From the NCBI GenBank assembly GCA_030152105.1, contig JASLIH010000651.1, positions 1 to 6,047 on the forward strand: a stretch of DNA of 6,047 bases, given 5' to 3'. Below, one piece after another: positions 1 to 4,667 of the stretch. Within the stretch, counting starts at the first letter, position 1; each line of letters starts with the position of its first letter. The notes beneath the pieces were generated by a model, which made no database searches, was not told where the DNA came from, and saw only the letters and a list, made by a program, of their open reading frames with translations. The translations under genes were made by a program, and so were the position numbers. The DNA comes from Actinomycetes bacterium (GTDB lineage: Bacteria; Actinomycetota; CALGFH01).

Positions 1-299
1 CCCTCGACGTACTCGAAGACGAGATGGGGCAGGGGCTGGTCGAGGCGGGACTCGAGCAGCCGCCGGATCCCGGGGTGGGCGACCGACCCCGCGACCTGCG
101 CCTCCTGGGCCAGGCTGGCCACGGCCCGGGCCGGTCCGGCACCCGGCCTGGGCAGCTTCACCGCAACCGGGCACCAGCGGCCGAGGTCCCAGGCCAGCCA
201 GGTCTCGCAGCGCCGGCCGTCGCCGAGCAGCGCCCAGGCCAGCAGCCCCGGCGCCAGCTCGTGGCCGGGCGACCAGTTCCAGGACGGCTCTGGTTCCAT
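1..299 (-). CDS. Ser/Thr protein kinase, N-terminal part (runs off left edge)
   Basis: The 99 complete visible residues form the N-lobe of a Hanks-type (eukaryotic-like) Ser/Thr kinase, which transfers ATP phosphate to protein Ser/Thr. A degenerate glycine loop reads LLGDGRRCETWLAWD (about 24-38), with Gly26 and Gly28 kept and Cys31 where the third Gly is usual. The beta-3 lysine is Lys48 in PVAVKLP. Glu66 in LAQEAQ is the likely alpha-C glutamate, HPGI follows at 75-78, and PHLVFEYVEG (91-100) enters the hinge. The catalytic HRD and DFG motifs lie outside the window, so activity cannot be judged. ATG at 299-297 is chosen because AAGGAG (312-307) sits 7 bases upstream; an in-frame GTG at 302 is possible but only 4 bases from it. 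The N-terminus is Trp-rich (EPSWNWSPG). It lies downstream of the ABC exporter and mini-protein genes on the same strand, beyond a strong hairpin, so it may be expressed by readthrough or from its own unseen promoter. The family call is firm; the substrate is unknown. Confidence 0.88.
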   Translation of the reverse strand, partial: MEPEPSWNWSPGHELAPGLLAWALLGDGRRCETWLAWDLGRWCPVAVKLPRPGAGPARAVASLAQEAQVAGSVAHPGIRRLLESRLDQPLPHLVFEYVE

Positions 300-300
300 C

Positions 301-314
301 ACAAGGCTCCTTGT
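301..314 (-). promoter_or_regulatory. Ribosome binding site of the left kinase inside a small inverted repeat
   Basis: On the minus strand AAGGAG (312-307) lies 7 bases before the kinase ATG and fixes the start. It is embedded in an inverted repeat, ACAAGG..CCTTGT (314-301), with only two central bases. An alternative 4-bp pairing joins CTCC (319-316) to GGAG (310-307) across a 5-base loop. Either could partly mask the site, but both are short and may have no effect. Confidence 0.5.
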
Positions 315-320
315 CGGAGG

Positions 321-349
321 CGGGGGGCGGTCGCCAGCACCGCCCCCCG
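321..349 (-). terminator. Strong GC hairpin between mini-protein and left kinase
   Basis: CGGGGGGCGGT (321-331) and ACCGCCCCCCG (339-349) are perfect reverse complements, giving an 11-bp stem with a 7-base loop. On the minus strand it begins 6 bases past the stop of the 44-codon ORF and ends 9 bases before the kinase ribosome binding site. No T-run follows, as is common for actinobacterial intrinsic terminators. It may therefore be a terminator of the exporter operon, a partial terminator that lowers kinase expression, or an mRNA 3'-end stabiliser. The structure is certain; the role is inferred. Confidence 0.6.
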
Positions 350-354
350 GACCC

Positions 355-489
355 TCAGCCTCGGGTGCGGGTCCGCGTGCGTGTGCGGGACCGCGACTTG
401 GACATCGACGAGGCGCTGTGGCCACCGCGGTGCGAGAACACCTTGTGGCCGCCTCGGACGCGACGACCGCGTCCACGTCCTCTGCTCAT
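355..489 (-). CDS. Putative 44-residue Arg/Gly- and SR/RT-repeat basic protein
   Basis: I do not recognise a family. The product would be 44 residues with 13 Arg, 2 Lys, 3 His and no Asp or Glu. It begins MSRGRGRGRRVRGG (RG/RGG-like), passes through a Ser/His/Gly middle (HKVFSHRGGHSASSMS) and ends KSRSRTRTRTRTRG, a run of SR then RT dipeptides. Support for a gene: the ATG (489-487) overlaps the exporter stop TGA (488-486) as ATGA, the usual sign of translational coupling. A purine-rich GGTGAG (498-493) lies just upstream, and the ORF closes just before the 321-349 hairpin. Against: 10 of 44 codons end in A or T (AGA, GGA, CGA, CGT, GGT, ACA), more relaxed than the neighbours, and the repeats could simply reflect a degenerate 6-base DNA repeat. 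Possible roles are a nucleic-acid or polyanion binding peptide, a substrate of the downstream kinase, or cargo of the exporter. All are inference. Confidence 0.5.
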   Translation of the reverse strand: MSRGRGRGRRVRGGHKVFSHRGGHSASSMSKSRSRTRTRTRTRG

Positions 490-2462
490 GAGCTCACCCC
501 CTCTCCGGAGTTGCCGGTCAACGAGAGCTCCCTGGGATGCTGGAGGGCCCAGAGCCGCGCATAGGCACCGCCGGTGGCCAGCAGGTCGCCGGGAGGGCCC
601 TGCTCGACCACCCGCCCGCCGTCGAGGACCACCACCCGGTCGGACCGGTCGGCCATGTTGAGGTGGTGCGACACCGACAGGACCGTCCGCCCCTCGGCGG
701 CCAGGTCGAGGGCGTCGAGCACCGCCTGCTCGGAGGCCGCGTCCAGCCCGCTGGTGGGTTCGTCCAGCAGCAGCACCGAGGCGTCCCGGAGGATCGCCCG
801 GGCCAGCGCGACCCGCCGCCGCTGCCCCCCGGACAGCCGCACCCCGCCCTCCCCGATCTGGGTGTCCCACCCATCGGGGAGCCGCTGGATCAACTCGTGT
901 AACCCGGTCTGGGCGGCAACAGCCTCGAGCCGCTCGTCCTGTGGCGATGCCGAGCGACGCCCAAAGCCGACGTTGTCGGCGATGGTGCCGTCCAGCATCC
1001 ACGGGTCCTGGGGCACCAGCGCGAGCTGGCGCCGGAGCGAGCCCAGCTCCAGGTCGCGCAGGTCGGTGCCGTCGAGCTCGACCGAGCCGGCGTCGGGGTC
1101 GTAGAACCGCAGCAGCAGGGCGAGGAGGGTCGACTTGCCGGCCCCGGTCGGCCCGACCACACAGACCCGCTCCCCGGCGGCCACCTCCAGGTCAAGGTGC
1201 CGCAGGACCGTCGCCCCCTCGGCATAGCCGAACCAGACCCCGCGCAGGGCCAGCCCGTGGCGGGGCGGGCCGGCCGGCAGCGGCTCGGCCGCCTCGGGCA
1301 CGACCTCGCCCGAGTCGAGCACCTCCAGCACCCGCTCCCGACTGGCCGCCCCCCTGGCCAGGGTCCTGGCCAGGCGGGCCAGCGCCCGGATGGGCCCGTA
1401 CAGGCTGGACAGGTAGGCGAGCACCACCAGCAGCGTCCCCAGGGTCATCCGCCCGCCTGTCACCGCCGACACCCCCAGCCACAGCACCAGCCCGCCCCCC
1501 GCGGCCAGCAGCAGGTCGGCCACCGGTGACCACCGAGCCTCCTGGTCCATCGCCCCCAGCGCCGCCCGCACCGCAGTGCGGCTACGCCCCGAGAAGTGCC
1601 CGCCGGCCTCGTCCTCCCGGGTGAAGGCCTGCACCACCCGGACGTTGCGCAGCGTCTCGGTCGCCTCACTGGCCAGCGCCGCGTCCGCGTCCCTGGACGC
1701 CCGCTGGGCAACCCGGATCCGCCGCCGCCGCATGGCCACCACCAGCGCCAGCGGCGGCACCACAGCCAGCGCCGCCAGCCCCAGCGTCAGGTCGACCGCC
1801 AGCACGACCACGACCATCCCGGCCAGTGTCAGCACCTCGGGAACAAGCACCGTGAACCAGGCCACCATCGAGTCCTCGACCCGGGCCACATCCCCCGTCA
1901 GCCGGGTCACCAGGTCCCCCGACCGATGCCGGTCATGGAACGGCAGCCCCAGCCCGAGCATCCGCCCGAACACCGCCTCCCGCAGGTCGGCCCCCACCCG
2001 CTCCGCCGTCGCCGACGTCAGATAGGTGATCAGGTACCCGACCAGCGCCCCGACCCCCACCAGCCCGATCCCCGCAGCCACGGCCACCGCCGCCATCCCG
2101 CCCGGACCAAGCTGATTGAGCACGGCCAGCACCCCACCCAGTGGCTGCCCGCCGATCGCGTTGTCGACCACCAACTTCAACGGCCAAGGCCGCGCCAGAT
2201 CAATCAGGGTCTCCACCAGGATCAGCCCGGAGGCGAGCGACAGGCTCCCCCTGTAGGGGCGCAGAAACCGCCGAAGGGACCGGAGCCGGGTGGGTCGCGA
2301 GGACAGTGGGGAGGTGGGCCGCGGGGTCGCGGGGCGGGTCTGGGAGGAGGACGCGGCGTCGGTTGTGGCTCGGGTCGCGGGTTGGGTTGAGGTTGGGGTG
2401 GCGGGATGGGTTGAGGTGGTGAGGTGGGGTGAGGTTGAGGTGGTAGGGATCGACATGGTCAC
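486..2462 (-). CDS. ABC exporter, fused membrane and ATPase domains (MsbA/MDR type)
   Basis: A 658-residue half-transporter with an N-terminal membrane domain and C-terminal ATPase, expected to act as a dimer in the cytoplasmic membrane and export an unknown substrate. The membrane domain spans about 70-365, with hydrophobic helices near 73-92, 122-147, 200-222, 225-243, 314-335 and 341-360. In the ATPase, Walker A is GPTGAGKST (437-445), the Q-loop glutamine is Gln485 in LVPQDPW, the signature is LSGGQRRR (543-550), Walker B is VLLLDE (563-568), the D-loop is SGLD (571-574) and the switch histidine is His599 in LSVSHH. All catalytic elements are intact. The first ~57 residues are an unusual Thr/Ser/Pro-rich tail before the basic LRSLRRFLRPYRG segment. 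The GTG start (2462) is preferred because it overlaps the upstream stop as GTGA and GGGAAGG lies 5 bases before it; ATG at 2456 is an alternative. The stop overlaps the next ORF as ATGA. Lipid, peptide or drug transport are all possible. Confidence 0.93.
   Translation of the reverse strand: MTMSIPTTSTSPHLTTSTHPATPTSTQPATRATTDAASSSQTRPATPRPTSPLSSRPTRLRSLRRFLRPYRGSLSLASGLILVETLIDLARPWPLKLVVDNAIGGQPLGGVLAVLNQLGPGGMAAVAVAAGIGLVGVGALVGYLITYLTSATAERVGADLREAVFGRMLGLGLPFHDRHRSGDLVTRLTGDVARVEDSMVAWFTVLVPEVLTLAGMVVVVLAVDLTLGLAALAVVPPLALVVAMRRRRIRVAQRASRDADAALASEATETLRNVRVVQAFTREDEAGGHFSGRSRTAVRAALGAMDQEARWSPVADLLLAAGGGLVLWLGVSAVTGGRMTLGTLLVVLAYLSSLYGPIRALARLARTLARGAASRERVLEVLDSGEVVPEAAEPLPAGPPRHGLALRGVWFGYAEGATVLRHLDLEVAAGERVCVVGPTGAGKSTLLALLLRFYDPDAGSVELDGTDLRDLELGSLRRQLALVPQDPWMLDGTIADNVGFGRRSASPQDERLEAVAAQTGLHELIQRLPDGWDTQIGEGGVRLSGGQRRRVALARAILRDASVLLLDEPTSGLDAASEQAVLDALDLAAEGRTVLSVSHHLNMADRSDRVVVLDGGRVVEQGPPGDLLATGGAYARLWALQHPRELSLTGNSGEGVSS
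2379..2410 (+). repeat. G-run cluster with quadruplex potential over the exporter's 5' end
   Basis: The plus strand (template strand for the exporter) carries five runs of 3-4 G: 2379-2381, 2384-2386, 2395-2398, 2403-2405 and 2408-2410, followed by further GG tracts to about 2448. They come from ACC/CCC-type codons of the Thr/Pro-rich N-terminus. One spacer is 8 bases, slightly beyond the usual 7-base loop limit, so a DNA quadruplex is possible but unproven. Confidence 0.3.
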
Positions 2463-3124
2463 CCGAGCCTTCCCAGGCGGGTCCTCGCCCGGAACCCAGC
2501 CGCCACCATGCCGGCCAGCAGGAGCACGCCACCAACCACCACGGCGACCGCGGCCGTGGCGGGGGCTGTGGACAACCCCGGGAACCCCGCCTGCCGGTCG
2601 GCTACTCTCCCCACCGGGGGCGCAAGCTCCGCTGCGGCGGAAGCGGCCGAGCTCGGCGGCGCAAGTGCTGACGCGGAAGTGGTGGCGGGCGCGCGCTCTG
2701 GTCCGGCGGCGGGGCTTGGAGACGAGCTCCGGCCCGAGGACAGAGGAGGCACGGCGGCACCCGCGTCGTCGTTGCCAGACCGCCCAGAACCATGGTCATC
2801 GCCTGCCTCAGCGCCCGACCCACTCGCTTCGTTGTGGCCGGACCCGGACCCACCGGAACCACGACCGGAACCCGGTCCCGACCCACCGGACCCATCTTCG
2901 CCACCAGATCCAGCCTTCCCCGAGGCCGACCCACCAGACCCGCCCGACCCACTCGCCCCCTCGTGGCCCGACCCTGACCCGCCCGACCCCGACCCACTCT
3001 CGCCCAACGCCTGGGCGGTGGGGCCGTTCGGAGTGCCTTGGCCAGGGGTGGCGAGGGCGGGAACGGCTCCGGCGGCGAGGGTGAGGAGGGTCGCGAGGGT
3101 GAGGGAGGTGAGGCGGGTCCGCAC
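2459..3124 (-). CDS. Secreted Gly/Ser-rich protein with C-terminal membrane anchor
   Basis: A 221-residue protein of no family I recognise, built like a type I cell-surface protein. A signal peptide covers about 1-25 (MRTRLTSL, a hydrophobic Leu/Ala core, then VPALA before TPGQ). A Gly/Ser-rich stretch follows (about 41-117) containing two copies of GSGSGHxxASGSG (49-61 and 92-104, offset 43). Next come an acidic patch (GAEAGDDHGSGRSGNDD) and an Ala/Pro/Ser linker (124-172). A single membrane helix (about 187-210) is followed by a basic stop-transfer tail, RARTRLGRLG. No LPxTG sortase motif is seen, so anchoring should be by the helix. GTG 3124-3122 is chosen because GGAAAGGA (3140-3133) lies 8 bases upstream and the signal peptide starts there. 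The reading frame is open far upstream but that part is antisense to the GDT1 gene. The stop overlaps the ABC exporter start as GTGA, so the two are probably co-translated. It may be a surface partner or substrate of the exporter (inference). Confidence 0.8.
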   Translation of the reverse strand: MRTRLTSLTLATLLTLAAGAVPALATPGQGTPNGPTAQALGESGSGSGGSGSGHEGASGSGGSGGSASGKAGSGGEDGSGGSGPGSGRGSGGSGSGHNEASGSGAEAGDDHGSGRSGNDDAGAAVPPLSSGRSSSPSPAAGPERAPATTSASALAPPSSAASAAAELAPPVGRVADRQAGFPGLSTAPATAAVAVVVGGVLLLAGMVAAGFRARTRLGRLG

Positions 3125-3132
3125 CGGGGTGG

Positions 3133-3140
3133 TCCTTTCC
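3133..3140 (-). promoter_or_regulatory. Ribosome binding site of the surface protein
   Basis: GGAAAGGA on the minus strand ends 8 bases before GTG 3124-3122. It decides the start against the much longer open frame reaching 3850, and places the signal peptide exactly at the N-terminus. Confidence 0.65.
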
Positions 3141-3187
3141 GAGTGGTGCTGGGTTCGACCCTGCCATCGCCGGTGGGCGTGGTTCGT

Positions 3188-3202
3188 TACAGTGACCCGG
3201 TG
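3188..3202 (+). promoter_or_regulatory. Probable -10 element and leaderless start of the GDT1-family gene
   Basis: TACAGT (3188-3193) fits the actinobacterial -10 consensus TAnnnT. Exactly six bases (GACCCG) separate it from GTG 3200-3202, so transcription would begin at or next to the start codon. No Shine-Dalgarno sequence is visible before this GTG, which agrees with a leaderless mRNA. I see no convincing -35 at 17-19 bases; TTCGAC (3154-3159) is too far away. The divergent surface-protein gene must start from the same 75-base gap, but I cannot assign its promoter. Confidence 0.5.
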
Positions 3203-3790
3203 GACCTCGCCGTCGTCCTGACCACGTTCGTGGTGATCTTCCCGGCCGAGCTTCCCGACAAGTCGCTGTTCGCCTCGCTGGTGCTTGGGACCCGCTTCCG
3301 GCCACTGCCGGTGTTCTGCGGTGTCGCCGCCGCCTTTGCCGTCCACGTGGTCATCGCCGTGGCCATCGGCGGGGTGTTCGCCCTGCTGCCCGAGCGCCTG
3401 GTCCTGCTCGTGGTCGCCGCGCTGTTCGCCGGCGGCTCGGCCTTCCTCCTGCTCGGCAGGGAGGAAGAGGACGGCGAGGCCGCAGAGGCGGCCCGGGCCG
3501 TGGCCGACCGGCGACCCGTGCGTGTCGCCCTGGCCTCCTTCGGGGTCGTCTTCCTCGGCGAGTGGGGCGACATCACCCAGATCACCACCGCCAACCTGGC
3601 GGCCAGGTACCGCGACCCGCTCAGCGTGGGGGTCGGGGCCCTGCTCGCCCTGTGGTCGGTGACGGCGCTCGCCCTCACCGTCGGCCGGGGCCTGGTGCAG
3701 CGCATCCCGGCCCGCCTGGTCCGGCGCTTCACCGGCGTGGTCCTGGCCGTCCTGGCCGCCCTGACCGTTGTCGAGGCCATCCGAGCCTGA
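3200..3790 (+). CDS. TMEM165/GDT1 (UPF0016) family cation transporter
   Basis: A 196-residue, probably six-helix membrane protein. The family's two inverted-repeat signature motifs (E-x-G-D-[KR]-[TS]) are visible: ELPDKS at 17-22, with Pro in place of Gly, and EWGDIT at 121-126 followed by QITTANLAARY. Their acidic residues form the cation site in this family. Hydrophobic helices lie near 4-22, 37-60, 66-86, 108-128, 140-160 and 173-193. An acidic cytoplasmic loop (REEEDGEAAEAA, 87-98) separates the halves. Characterised relatives move Mn2+ or Ca2+ in exchange for protons, and bacterial members act as Mn exporters; Mn2+ efflux is therefore likely but not shown here. GTG 3200 is chosen because the membrane domain begins there and a -10 element lies just upstream; the frame is open back to 3038 but that part is low-complexity and antisense to the surface protein. 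Ile125 replaces the usual Lys/Arg in the second motif. Confidence 0.85.
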   Translation: MDLAVVLTTFVVIFPAELPDKSLFASLVLGTRFRPLPVFCGVAAAFAVHVVIAVAIGGVFALLPERLVLLVVAALFAGGSAFLLLGREEEDGEAAEAARAVADRRPVRVALASFGVVFLGEWGDITQITTANLAARYRDPLSVGVGALLALWSVTALALTVGRGLVQRIPARLVRRFTGVVLAVLAALTVVEAIRA

Positions 3791-3817
3791 CCCGCTGGTT
3801 GCGCGAGCCGCCGCGGC

Positions 3818-3835
3818 CCGGCACGCTGATGCCGG
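3818..3835 (+). terminator. Small hairpin downstream of the GDT1-family gene
   Basis: CCGGCA (3818-3823) pairs with TGCCGG (3830-3835) across a 6-base loop, 27 bases after the GDT1 stop codon. No T-run follows. It may be a weak terminator or part of the carbonic anhydrase leader. It ends one base before the ATG of the possible leader ORF. Confidence 0.35.
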
Positions 3836-3836
3836 T

Positions 3837-3926
3837 ATGGCCCCCCTCATGCTGGTCTGGAACCGCGCCCTCGACTACGGGCGCGTGGTCACCTGCGGCT
3901 GTCCGGGGACCCGGGAGCCGAGGTAG
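3837..3926 (+). CDS. Possible 29-codon leader ORF before the carbonic anhydrase
   Basis: ATG 3837 to TAG 3926 would encode 29 residues beginning MAPLMLVWNRALDYGRVV and continuing TCGCPGTREPR, with a CGC cysteine pair. I know no homologue. The main support is codon bias: 27 of the 28 codons after the ATG end in G or C (only TGT does not), while the two other forward frames and the bases after the TAG do not show this. Against it, no ribosome binding site or clear -10 precedes the ATG. The stop codon lies in the loop of the 3908-3949 hairpin, a layout reminiscent of leader-peptide regulation. It could also be a decayed gene fragment. Confidence 0.3.
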   Translation: MAPLMLVWNRALDYGRVVTCGCPGTREPR

Positions 3927-3949
3927 CCGAGGAACGCCGCTCCCGGGTC
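3908..3949 (+). promoter_or_regulatory. 11-bp hairpin in the carbonic anhydrase upstream region
   Basis: GACCCGGGAGC (3908-3918) and GCTCCCGGGTC (3939-3949) are perfect reverse complements with a 20-base loop that contains two AGCCGAGG copies (3917-3932 region) and the TAG of the possible leader ORF. It ends 42 bases before the AAGGAG of the carbonic anhydrase. No T-run follows. It may be a 5'-UTR control element, an attenuator, a protein-binding inverted repeat, or a delayed terminator of the GDT1 gene. I match it to no known riboswitch class. Confidence 0.45.
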
Positions 3950-3991
3950 TGCTCTGGCCCGTGCCCCCGCCCTCGGCCCCCTTCCAGCCGC

Positions 3992-3997
3992 AAGGAG
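3992..3997 (+). promoter_or_regulatory. Ribosome binding site of the carbonic anhydrase
   Basis: AAGGAG lies five bases before ATG 4003. It fixes the start against the in-frame upward extension that is open to 3562, whose added sequence does not resemble the family. Confidence 0.8.
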
Positions 3998-4002
3998 AGA
4001 CC

Positions 4003-4494
4003 ATGACGGTCACCGACGAGCTCCTCAAGAACAACGCCGAGTTCACACGCTCCTTCAGCAAGGGCGACCTGCCGATGCCTCCGGGCAAGGGCCTGGCCGT
4101 GGTCGCCTGCATGGACGCCCGGCTCAACGTCTACGCCCTGCTCGGGCTCAGCGAGGGCGAGGCCCACGTCATCCGCAACGCCGGAGGCGTGGTCAGCGAC
4201 GACGTGCTCCGCTCCCTGGTCATCTCCCAGCGCCTGCTCGGCACCCGCGAGGTGGTCCTCGTCCACCACACCGACTGCGGGATGCTGACCTTCACCGACG
4301 ACCAGGTGAAGGCCGACATCGAGGCCGACGTCGGCTTCCGTCCCCACTTCGCCCTCGAGGCCTTCTCCGACCTGGAGCGGGACATCCGCCAGTCGATCGC
4401 CCGCATCAAGGCCAGTCCGTTCGTCCCCCACAAGGACTCGATCCGCGGCTTCGTCTACGACGTGCGCACCGGCGCCCTCCAGGAGGTCACCTGA
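4003..4494 (+). CDS. mtcA1: Beta-class carbonic anhydrase (Rv1284-like)
   Basis: A 163-residue zinc enzyme of the cytoplasm that interconverts CO2 and bicarbonate. Length and sequence match the short mycobacterial enzyme Rv1284 (mtcA1/canA) nearly end to end, from memory: MTVTDELL at the start, LPMPP (23-27), VACMDAR (34-40), EAHVIRNAGG (53-62), SQRLLGTRE (75-83), HHTDCGMLTF (88-97) and RGFVYDV near the end. Expected zinc ligands are Cys36, His89 and Cys92. Asp38 and Arg40 form the catalytic Asp-Arg pair, and Asp38 can also bind zinc in the closed state. All are present, so the enzyme should be active. The start is set by AAGGAG five bases upstream and by agreement with the family N-terminus. 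It stands alone on the plus strand, 212 bases after the GDT1-family gene, and converges with the right-hand kinase gene. The upstream hairpin and possible leader ORF hint at post-transcriptional control. The family call is very firm; the symbol is by resemblance. Confidence 0.95.
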   Translation: MTVTDELLKNNAEFTRSFSKGDLPMPPGKGLAVVACMDARLNVYALLGLSEGEAHVIRNAGGVVSDDVLRSLVISQRLLGTREVVLVHHTDCGMLTFTDDQVKADIEADVGFRPHFALEAFSDLERDIRQSIARIKASPFVPHKDSIRGFVYDVRTGALQEVT

Positions 4495-4513
4495 CCGGCG
4501 GCCCTATCTAGGA

Positions 4514-4560
4514 GGCACCTCGTCGCGGTGCCATGAATCGAGAGCACCGCGATCGGGTGC
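4514..4560. terminator. Competing inverted repeats between convergent genes
   Basis: The strongest pairing is TCGCGGTGC (4523-4531) with GCACCGCGA (4544-4552), a perfect 9-bp stem with a 12-base loop that works on either strand. It begins 28 bases after the carbonic anhydrase stop and suits a shared terminator for the two convergent genes. Overlapping alternatives are GGCACC/GGTGCC (4514-4519 with 4527-4532) and GCACC/GGTGC (4544-4548 with 4556-4560). These two can form together but exclude the 9-bp stem. No T-run is present on either strand. The remainder of the 4495-4667 gap is GC-rich with short GCCGGC repeats and no gene that I can support. Confidence 0.5.
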
Positions 4561-4667
4561 GAAGGCCGGCACGCCGGCGCCTCGGTGAAGAGGCCGGCGG
4601 CCACGGCGGCGACCCGGCTGTCCGGCGGCGGGACCCGGGCAGTGAGTCCACCTCCGGCGGGGTGGTC

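Noticed and set aside
24..491. Plus-strand frame opposite the left kinase and mini-protein
   Set aside because: Arg/Pro/Gly-rich product typical of GC-rich antisense frames; no ribosome binding site and no recognisable domain.
490..1002. Minus-strand frame continuous with the 44-residue mini-protein
   Set aside because: It runs inside the ABC exporter ATPase in another frame. Only the part after the ATG at 489 lies outside the exporter.
2981..3000. CRISPR-like appearance of the Gly/Ser codon repeats in 2880-3000
   Set aside because: The repeats are short, degenerate and in frame with a protein, with no unique spacers of constant length.
3038..3199. N-terminal extension of the GDT1-family gene
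   Set aside because: The added residues are Gly/Glu/Arg-rich, antisense to the surface-protein gene, and lie upstream of the likely -10 element. The family domain begins at the GTG at 3200.
3125..3199. Mn-sensing yybP-ykoY riboswitch before the transporter
   Set aside because: The gap is only 75 bases and the likely transcription start is at the GTG itself; no matching structure was seen.
2508..3221. Long plus-strand frame rich in PDPDPP repeats
   Set aside because: It is the complement of the Gly/Ser codons of the minus-strand surface protein. The minus strand has the signal peptide, membrane anchor, ribosome binding site and stop/start overlap; the plus frame has none of these.
3125..3850. 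Upstream part of the 463-codon minus frame leading into the surface protein
   Set aside because: It is antisense to the GDT1-family gene and polar in composition. The signal peptide and ribosome binding site place the start at 3124.
3562..4002. N-terminal extension of the carbonic anhydrase
   Set aside because: The frame is open but out of phase with the GDT1 gene it overlaps, and does not resemble the enzyme family. A good ribosome binding site and the family N-terminus fix the start at 4003.
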